From Nitrospira sp. (GTDB lineage Bacteria > Nitrospirota > Nitrospiria > Nitrospirales > Nitrospiraceae): a DNA stretch of 34,551 bases. Positions 29,666-34,551 of the stretch are shown here, one piece after another. The stretch spans positions 1-34,551 of the forward strand of contig JANDJE010000025.1 in the NCBI GenBank assembly GCA_024331095.1, read 5' to 3'. The stretch's first letter is position 1. Each line of letters begins with the position of its first letter. The translations under genes and the position numbers were made by a program. Below the pieces are notes generated by a model, which saw nothing but the letters and a program-made list of their open reading frames with translations, was not told the origin of the DNA and ran no database searches.

Positions 29666-29722
29666 AAGCTCTCCTGTTAACACAGCCAGGCCGTTAGCCA
29701 GCCCGCCATTGCAGATACAACA

Positions 29723-29965
29723 TCATGTCACCTGAAAAGTTTGACCCAATGGCTGGAATTCGGAAACTTCCTGATGTTCCAACTTTTGCCGAATTTGCTC
29801 AAAGCGTTTGACTGTTTCCACAGAATATAATCGTTCACCGCAGCGCAGACATACATCCACACGCACCTTGAGCACTGCTGTATGAATGCCGCCTTTGAGC
29901 AATTTTTCTACTTCTTTCTCGACAAGTTCGCCACCACAAACAGGGCACTTATCAAAAGGGTTCAT
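29723..29965 (-). CDS. YgiT-type zinc-finger protein (MqsA-like N-domain)
   Basis: The 80-residue protein has the paired zinc knuckles CPVCGGEL and CLRCGERLYS, typical of YgiT-type proteins that accompany small toxins or DUF4258 proteins. The tail VKRFEQIRQKLEHQ is helical. GGAG lies about 7 nt before the ATG at 29963-29965, which overlaps the DUF4258 stop as ATGA, so the pair is translationally coupled. There is no MqsA-type C-terminal helix-turn-helix. The pair is visibly more AT-rich than the surrounding genes, suggesting separate acquisition. Confidence 0.85.
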   Translation of the reverse strand: MNPFDKCPVCGGELVEKEVEKLLKGGIHTAVLKVRVDVCLRCGERLYSVETVKRFEQIRQKLEHQEVSEFQPLGQTFQVT

Positions 29966-30276
29966 TTCTTTCTCCTGATACGCCAATCAATCCATCGGTC
30001 TGGGTCAGGTCGGTATACTGTGACCAACACTGCCCATTGTGTCTCTGGGTTGTAAGCCCAAACGCTATGAATTGGCTCTCCAGTAAAACTCTCACCGTAA
30101 ATCAAACAACTTGGATAAGGCTTGTCGGTCGGATAATCTTCGATAATCTCACCGTTCAAGACGCTGAAGAAAATCTCATCAAAGGATAAACGGTCTGCTT
30201 GAGCTTCTTCATCCGCATGATCCGTAATGCGGATGCGCTTGTGACGGATGGCTTCTATAATCTTCTCGACGTCCAC
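29962..30276 (-). CDS. DUF4258 domain protein (possible toxin partner)
   Basis: The 104-residue protein begins MDVEKIIEAIRHKRIRITDH and has HADEEAQADRLSFDEIFFSV, EIIEDYPTDKPYPSCLIYG and HSVWAYNPETQWAVLVTVYR, the DUF4258 pattern. DUF4258 is related in fold to RelE/BrnT-like small toxins and is often coupled to a YgiT-like gene, as here. The order (DUF4258 first, zinc finger second) matches that pairing. Function in this host is unknown; toxin-antitoxin or a small regulatory pair are the main options. Confidence 0.82.
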   Translation of the reverse strand: MDVEKIIEAIRHKRIRITDHADEEAQADRLSFDEIFFSVLNGEIIEDYPTDKPYPSCLIYGESFTGEPIHSVWAYNPETQWAVLVTVYRPDPDRWIDWRIRRKK

Positions 30277-30538
30277 AAGAAACTCTCTTGGTGTAGTCTC
30301 TGCTCTTATTTTGTATCCCGCTACGTTGGAGAAGCAAAGGGCTGGCTAATTAGTAAGTCTGCTGCAGGCTACCCGCGTACAGAGCACGAGAAGCTACGCA
30401 GCTCACTGGATGGCAAGTCTAAAAGCAAATCCAACACTTATCAAGATATCGCTTCGCGGAGCTGACTGAGATGGACGGCGAATCGCGCAGTCTATCCGGC
30501 TATCAGCCCGCAGTATATCCCGGACTGATCAATTGGAA
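30277..30538 (-). other. Gap between DUF4258 gene and integrase relic
   Basis: About 260 nt without a supported gene. No attC core (GTTRRRY with a matching RYYYAAC) and no attI-like site can be recognised. The frames present are short and random in composition. Confidence 0.4.
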
Positions 30539-30694
30539 TTAGAGGCGGTCTGCTGGGCTGTCCACCCCGCGCCCGCCTCGATTCAGGACATGCGTATAGA
30601 TCATGGTCGTACTGAGGTCTTGAGGACCGACAGGTTCTTGGATTGTCCGAATATCATAGCGGTCCTCACGTAAATGGGTGGCAAAGGAATGGAG
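30539..30694 (-). pseudogene. C-terminal stub of an integron integrase (IntI-like)
   Basis: About 52 codons read [20 protein letters not shown], then [17 protein letters not shown] and [13 protein letters not shown] before a TAA. This is the end of a tyrosine recombinase; [18 protein letters not shown] is characteristic of integron integrases. The tyrosine nucleophile (MIYTHV) remains, but the Arg of RHSFAT is Leu and the His of LLGHxD is Pro. The frame is cut at 30694/30695 by a small inverted-repeat element, so the rest of the gene is missing. It explains the attC cassette 4 kb away. Confidence 0.75.
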
Positions 30695-30843
30695 AAAAAG
30701 GGACATTCTACCGTTTTGCGCGGGTCTGCGATCGATCACATGGGAGCGGAGGCCGCCCACTGATGCCCGGGCCGTCCGAGGCATGGCCGGAAGCTACCAG
30801 AGCATGACAAGCCGGTCACGAGACAGGAGAATGTCCCCTTTTC
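30695..30843 (-). mobile_element. Small RAYT-derived element with GGGACATTCT inverted ends
   Basis: The ends AAAAAGGGACATTCT (30695-30709) and AGAATGTCCCCTTTT (30828-30842) are near-perfect inverted repeats. Inside, the minus strand starts [19 protein letters not shown], the beginning of a RAYT transposase different from the one at 27.1-28.0 kb, then breaks off. It looks like an internally deleted element sitting exactly at the truncation point of the integrase. Confidence 0.6.
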
Positions 30844-30872
30844 TTTTTTTCACCCGACCGGCTCCTCATTGT

Positions 30873-31334
30873 CTAACTTCTTGCCGAGTCCGGCAATGAG
30901 GGAACCGTTTGCGGATCGTCACCGGGATCTTTTGGAGTAATGCCGTCCGCCGGGAGGGAGGCTGCGTTCACTTTTTGACGGGCCAGATGCGCGTGCCAGA
31001 TGAACTCACGCTCGAACCACTGCCCGCGCACGCTTTGATCTCTCAACTGAACACGGATTTCATAAATATCGTTCTCTACCCGGTGCACACGCCACTCGCC
31101 GAGCCGCACTCCCTGTCCGCGTTCTTTCATCGAACGAACATGGTTGTTCATCGCCTCGAGAATGGTCCCGCCGCCGATAGCCGGATGCGACTGCACCATG
31201 GCCAGGGCTTGGGCCTCACGCCGATCCAGCGGCTCGCGAGCGCCGGGCAAACCGGTCCAGATGTAATACGCTCCACCGACTACGAGCAGCAGGGTGATGG
31301 CCAACTGAATCATCCGGTTCACGGGCAATTGCAT
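30873..31334 (-). CDS. Unknown protein with one N-terminal membrane anchor
   Basis: From the ATG at 31332-31334 (GAGAGG just upstream) the product is 153 residues. One helix lies at about residues 9-28 (IQLAITLLLVVGGAYYIWTG), followed by a soluble domain with LDRREAQALAMVQSHPAIGG, GEWRVHRVENDIYEIRVQLR and WFEREFIWHAHLARQKVN. I recognise no family. The helix and polar domain suggest a protein anchored in the inner membrane and facing the periplasm. A longer frame from 31442 exists but its extra part is unconserved in character. Confidence 0.65.
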   Translation of the reverse strand: MQLPVNRMIQLAITLLLVVGGAYYIWTGLPGAREPLDRREAQALAMVQSHPAIGGGTILEAMNNHVRSMKERGQGVRLGEWRVHRVENDIYEIRVQLRDQSVRGQWFEREFIWHAHLARQKVNAASLPADGITPKDPGDDPQTVPSLPDSARS

Positions 31335-31647
31335 CGCGCCTCTCTTTTCAACTTCGGGCTTCTCTTTCTCCCCCCCATCACGACAACCGTGCGGCATCTT
31401 AGGAACACCTTTCTTCGCTGTCAACGAGGCGTCGCAAACCACGACCGCGCCCCCTTGAAGTCCCTCAACCTCCCGGCAGAGGCAATGCCTCGCCCGGGCT
31501 CATCGCCACGACATCGCGATCCAAACAATATGACCAACCGGTCCATACGCCGGACATGACTCCGGGCATTTCGCCGCTTGTCTGTGAAAAAGACCTTGTG
31601 CTACAAGTATCGTCCGGCGTTTCGGGATCGGAGGCCATGCCCGTTGC

Positions 31648-32091
31648 ATGAAGTTTTTTCTGTACGCGGATCAACTCAATCCTGCTCAGCTCAAACGTCG
31701 GGCTCCGGAACACAGGTTTCTCCATCTCGCCACGCTCGCGGACCATACGATCAAGTTCTGTCGATGGTCTTCTCAATGGCGCTGCGGGTTGGCCAGTATC
31801 GTTCCGTCACCGGGCGAGCTGGTATGGGGGGGCGTCTTTGAGTTGACGGAGGAAGACGTCAAACTCATGGACGAGTTTGAGAACGACGTGCCGCAGGGCG
31901 CCTACCGCCACGTGCAGATCACGGTCGCCGATCAGGAAGGAACCAAAGAGCTGGTGACGACCTACGTCGCCGCTCCGATCGGCAAGTTCAAACCCAAGGA
32001 TCATTACATCGAGTGGGTCATGAAAGGCCTCACCAGATGGGGCTTCCCCGAAGAAGTCATCCGGCAATGGGAGGCCTACAAGGTTCGATAA
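31648..32091 (+). CDS. Gamma-glutamylcyclotransferase-like protein
   Basis: The 147-residue protein has the GGCT-fold layout: MKFFLYADQLNPAQLKRRAP at the start, WGGVFELTEEDVKLMDEFEN in the middle (the acid after LMDEF is in the position of the catalytic Glu), and AYRHVQITV with VTTYVAAPIGKFKPKDHYIE later. Family members use YGSNL or YGTL as the phosphate/backbone loop; here it is YADQL, so the substrate may differ. Such enzymes form 5-oxoproline from gamma-glutamyl amines. The upstream gap (31443-31647) probably holds divergent promoters, but I see none that is convincing. Confidence 0.8.
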   Translation: MKFFLYADQLNPAQLKRRAPEHRFLHLATLADHTIKFCRWSSQWRCGLASIVPSPGELVWGGVFELTEEDVKLMDEFENDVPQGAYRHVQITVADQEGTKELVTTYVAAPIGKFKPKDHYIEWVMKGLTRWGFPEEVIRQWEAYKVR

Positions 32092-32155
32092 CGAACGGGG
32101 AGTCGCCGCTCTGTCACAACGATCATCGTCGCAAGGGAGAAATAAGGAGAGCGCT

Positions 32156-32482
32156 ATGCCAAAGCCCAAGTATCATATTCTCGTCTGTACCAACTCCAGG
32201 CCGCCCGGTCATCCGAAACCATCCTGCGGATCGGCCGGTGCCTCTCAACTGCTCATGGCCTTCAATATGGGCTTGATGCAACGAGCCGTGCCGCCCGGGC
32301 AGGTTGTGGTCACCGCCACGGGTTGTCTCGGCCCCTGCGAGCAGGGCCCCACGGTCGTAGTGTATCCGGACGGAACCTGGTACTCCAAGGTCACGGAAGC
32401 CGACGTCGCCACCATTCTCGACGAACACATCGCCAAAGGGACACCGGCGGCAAGCTTGAGACCGGATGCCGTCTGGCAATAG
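32156..32482 (+). CDS. Thioredoxin-like [2Fe-2S] ferredoxin
   Basis: The 108-residue protein has four cluster Cys residues: Cys11 (HILVCTNSRPPGHP), Cys24 (SCGSAGA), and Cys57/Cys61 (TATGCLGPCEQGP), the pattern of the thioredoxin-fold 2Fe-2S ferredoxins related to the NuoE cluster domain. AAGGAG lies 7 nt before the ATG. It continues VVVYPDGTWYSKVTEADVAT to the end, typical of the family. It lies 64 nt after the GGCT-like gene and 72 nt before moaB, so it could carry electrons for the downstream molybdoenzyme; that is inference from position. Confidence 0.92.
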   Translation: MPKPKYHILVCTNSRPPGHPKPSCGSAGASQLLMAFNMGLMQRAVPPGQVVVTATGCLGPCEQGPTVVVYPDGTWYSKVTEADVATILDEHIAKGTPAASLRPDAVWQ

Positions 32483-32554
32483 TTCGATCGAGTCATCACC
32501 GGAAAATCAGCGCGGACTCGTCTTGAATTTTTTACAGTCACACGGTGGCACGTT

Positions 32555-33067
32555 ATGACCAGTAACGCGGTTCACGAACATAAAGGCAAGGCACCTGTCT
32601 CCGTTCAATGTCTCGTCATTACGTGCAGCGATACCCGCACCCCGGAGACCGACGCAAGCGGGCAACTCATCATGCACATGCTCAAGGACGCGGGTCACAC
32701 CGTCGTCGGCTATTACATCGTCAAGGACGAGCCCGGACAAATTTTGTTTCGGATCAACCAGGGGATCGCTCAGGGCTTGGCTCAGGCGATCATCGTCAAC
32801 GGGGGAACGGGCATTTCGCGCCGCGACTCGACGTTCGAAGCGGTCGACCGGATGCTGGAAAAGAGACTGGACGGCTTCGGCGAGATTTTCCGCTATCTGA
32901 CCTATCGAGAGATCGGATCGGCGGCCATCATGAGCCGCGCCACCGCCGGTGTCGTGAAGGGTCGTGTGGTCTTTTCAATTCCGGGCTCTGAACATGCCGT
33001 CAAACTCGCCATGGAGTCGTTGATCTTGCCGGAGCTTGGACACCTGGTGCAGCAACTCTCCATTTAA
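32555..33067 (+). CDS. moaB: Molybdenum cofactor biosynthesis protein MoaB/MogA-like
   Basis: The 170-residue protein adenylylates molybdopterin or is a close paralogue. Family signatures are present: LVITCSDTRTPETDASGQLI at the start, VKDEPGQI, IIVNGGTGISRRDSTFEAV (molybdopterin-binding GGTG), and the end RATAGVVKGRVVFSIPGSEHAVKLAMESLI. Length fits MoaB. It lies upstream of a NapA-like molybdenum enzyme, a sensible context for cofactor maturation. Sequence alone does not separate MoaB from MogA with certainty. Confidence 0.93.
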   Translation: MTSNAVHEHKGKAPVSVQCLVITCSDTRTPETDASGQLIMHMLKDAGHTVVGYYIVKDEPGQILFRINQGIAQGLAQAIIVNGGTGISRRDSTFEAVDRMLEKRLDGFGEIFRYLTYREIGSAAIMSRATAGVVKGRVVFSIPGSEHAVKLAMESLILPELGHLVQQLSI

Positions 33068-33097
33068 CCTCTTCACTCCTGACCTCGCACGGCTTCG

Positions 33098-33119
33098 CGA
33101 CGGCTACAAAAAGCCGTCG
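33098..33119 (+). terminator. Hairpin after moaB, possible terminator
   Basis: CGACGGC and GCCGTCG form a perfect 7-bp stem around an 8-nt loop TACAAAAA, about 30 nt after the moaB stop. No T-run follows, so an intrinsic terminator is uncertain. Confidence 0.4.
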
Positions 33120-33176
33120 CCGGCTTCGCCGTGGCGATCATGTCTCAACCATCCTCTTTGACCTTGACTTGCATAG

Positions 33177-33191
33177 ACCGATCAAATCGGT
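33177..33191 (+). promoter_or_regulatory. Short palindrome upstream of napA
   Basis: ACCGAT-CAA-ATCGGT is a perfect 6-bp inverted repeat 65 nt upstream of the napA start, within a region where weak promoter-like boxes occur (TTGACC near 33158). It could be an operator but fits no regulator consensus I know. Confidence 0.3.
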
Positions 33192-33255
33192 TATTGAAAA
33201 CCTGACTCGCCGATGTCGGCAAACAAACACAGTCTCACCGGCGCGAGGTTTTCTC

Positions 33256-34551
33256 ATGATCGATGGGGCGGACGAACCGACCGGGTTCCTCAACCGCCGT
33301 GATTTCCTCAAGCTGGCGGGAACGTCAGCCTGTGCAGCCTGCCTCCTTCCTCTTACTGGGTGCGACAATCTCTGGGAGCGACAGCTGGTCATCGCCGTGG
33401 ATCGATGAGAGAAAGGCGTCTGTCGGTTTTGTGGAACAGGCTGTGGCATCATGATCGGGCTGAAAGGCGACAAAATCGTTGACGTCAAGGGAGACGAGGA
33501 AGCCCATAACCGCGGACGTCTTTGCATCAAGGGCTTAGCGACCCGTGACATTCTCTATTCACCAACCCGCCTCCTCTACCCCCTGATTCGAAAAAACGGT
33601 GCATTTGAGCGAGCCACGTGGAGCGAGGCGATGAACCTCGTCGCCCAACGATTCAAAGATGCCATCGAAACGTATGGACCAGATAGTGTGGCTTTTTACG
33701 GCAGCGGACAACTCCTGACTGAAGAAAGTTACACGGCCAACAAACTGTTTAAAGCGGGAATCGGTACTAATAATGTGGACGGCAACCCACGGCTGTGCAT
33801 GGCGTCCGCGGTCACCGGCTACACCTCGACATTTGGGAAAGATGAACCGCCCGGTTGCTATGAAGATATCGACTCTGCGGACTGTTTTTTCATCACCGGC
33901 TCCAACACTCTGGAATGTCATCCGATCATTTGGGAACGGATCCAAGACCGCAAGCGGAGCCGTCCCGGCACAACAATCATCGTCGTCGATCCTCGCCGAA
34001 CCTTCACGGCACAGCATGCGGATCTTCACCTTCAGATTATTCCCGGCACGGACATCGCTCTGTACAACGCCATGATGCAGGTGTTTGTGGAACGACACTT
34101 CATCGACCACGACATGGTCGAGCGGTATCTCTCTTTTCAAGAAGGCGACCGGCCCCGCTCATTCACCGATTTCACAACCCATCTTGCGCGGTACACCCCG
34201 GAACGGGTTGCGGATATCTGTGGGGTCAGCGCAACGGCTATTCGAGAAGCGGCATTTTTATTCGCGTCGTCCACAGCCACCATGTCCCTGTGGACCATGG
34301 GATTAAACCAACAGGTCCAGGGCACTGCCTCCAACCGACTGGTCTGTGCCATGCACCTGTTGACCGGCCATTTTGGCCGACCCGGCGCCACTCCCTTTTC
34401 ACTGACAGGCCAGCCGAACGCCTGCGGAGGCGTCCGTGACACCGGCAGCCTCGCTCACGCACTGCCTAACGGACGAGTCGTCACCAACCCGGCTCACCGG
34501 CAAGAAATGGAAGACCTGTGGAATGTGCCGCGTGGGCGACTCAGCGCCAAG
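33256..34551 (+). pseudogene. napA: NapA-like nitrate reductase catalytic subunit with in-frame TGA (partial)
   Basis: The N-terminal 432 codons of a Mo-bis-MGD oxidoreductase run to the window end. A twin-arginine signal (FLNRRDFLKLAGTSACAAC) is followed by a lipobox-like LLPLTGC. The 4Fe-4S ligands are Cys56, Cys59, Cys63 and Cys90 (VCRFCGTGCGI, RLCIKG), and Cys181 in GNPRLCMASAV is the expected Mo ligand. FGKDEPPGCYEDID, WTMGLNQQVQGTAS and PFSLTGQPNACGGVRD fit NapA better than NasA. TGA at 33406-33408 interrupts the frame where E. coli NapA has Trp (WDKAPCRFC versus stop-EKGVCRFC). The frame is open on both sides, so this is a nonsense mutation, read-through or sequence error. GAGG lies 8 nt before the ATG. 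Confidence 0.85.

Noticed and set aside
29680..29710. GTTAACA/GGCTAAC region upstream of the DHFR-like gene as an attC
   Set aside because: Neither sequence meets the attC core rules and there is no inverted-repeat structure between them.
30871..30877. GTTAGAC on the minus strand as a second attC end
   Set aside because: It lies in the last codons of the 30873-31334 gene and no matching RYYYAAC core occurs within 60-120 nt on the correct side.
33406..33408. Alternative genetic code with TGA as Trp
   Set aside because: TGA ends many intact genes here (pgsA, kdsD, lepA, pyrR, DUF4149) at correct lengths.
33406..33448. TGA in napA read as selenocysteine; a weak CUGUC...GACAG-like hairpin with a GGU loop follows it
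   Set aside because: The TGA aligns with a conserved Trp, not with the Mo ligand, which is present as Cys181. Sec is not known at this position. The hairpin is short and overlaps the coding sequence for the iron-sulfur motif.

Overview
The window is a GC-rich bacterial chromosome segment. Gene content (KDO and heptose synthesis, LepA, metal-type KdsA, NapA-like reductase, MTH1187 protein, HNH protein) suggests a diderm, most likely a Nitrospira-like member of the Nitrospirota. That assignment is inferred from gene content and order, not from a marker-gene search.

Region 1 (1-8.9 kb, minus strand) is one compact operon: lepA-lepB-hldA-kdsB-pyrG-kdsA-kdsD-pgsA and the start of a lipoprotein esterase. 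Several junctions overlap by 4-8 nt. It combines KDO production (KdsD, KdsA, KdsB, with CTP from PyrG), heptose activation, phosphatidylglycerol synthesis and signal peptidase, so it is an envelope-building operon. A consensus promoter (TTGACA-17-TATAAT) sits just upstream of lepA. It shares its -35 region with an oppositely directed promoter facing bioA.

Region 2 (9.0-21.9 kb): bioA is on the plus strand and overlaps convergently with the end of a long minus-strand pyrimidine operon. That operon runs pyrR-pyrB-pyrC-DUF4149-carA-sppA-M48 peptidase-carB-greA-SAM hydrolase. Its leader, read by hand, has a good sigma70 promoter, a PyrR-binding-loop hairpin, a perfectly alternative antiterminator, an intrinsic terminator, and a 19-codon leader ORF with its own Shine-Dalgarno that ends inside the terminator. 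This is the best regulatory system in the window.

Region 3 (22.0-24.3 kb): an MTH1187-type protein, a divergent siroheme-synthase-like protein, an HNH protein, and a divergent Rieske ferredoxin.

Region 4 (24.3-30.9 kb) is a decayed accessory island. It holds an Acg-type nitroreductase with two frameshifts, a DUF6544-type protein, a complete one-gene integron cassette with its attC site, and a RAYT transposon with inverted ends and a dead transposase. It also holds a toxin-antitoxin pair with a frameshifted toxin, a dihydrofolate-reductase-like gene with two nonsense codons, a glycosylase-like fragment, a YgiT/DUF4258 pair, and the C-terminal stub of an integron integrase cut by a small inverted-repeat element. 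Together these look like the remains of a chromosomal integron.

Region 5 (30.9-34.5 kb): a membrane-anchored unknown protein, a gamma-glutamylcyclotransferase-like protein, a thioredoxin-like 2Fe-2S ferredoxin, MoaB, and a NapA-like molybdoenzyme that continues past the window. The NapA-like gene carries an in-frame TGA at a conserved Trp position.
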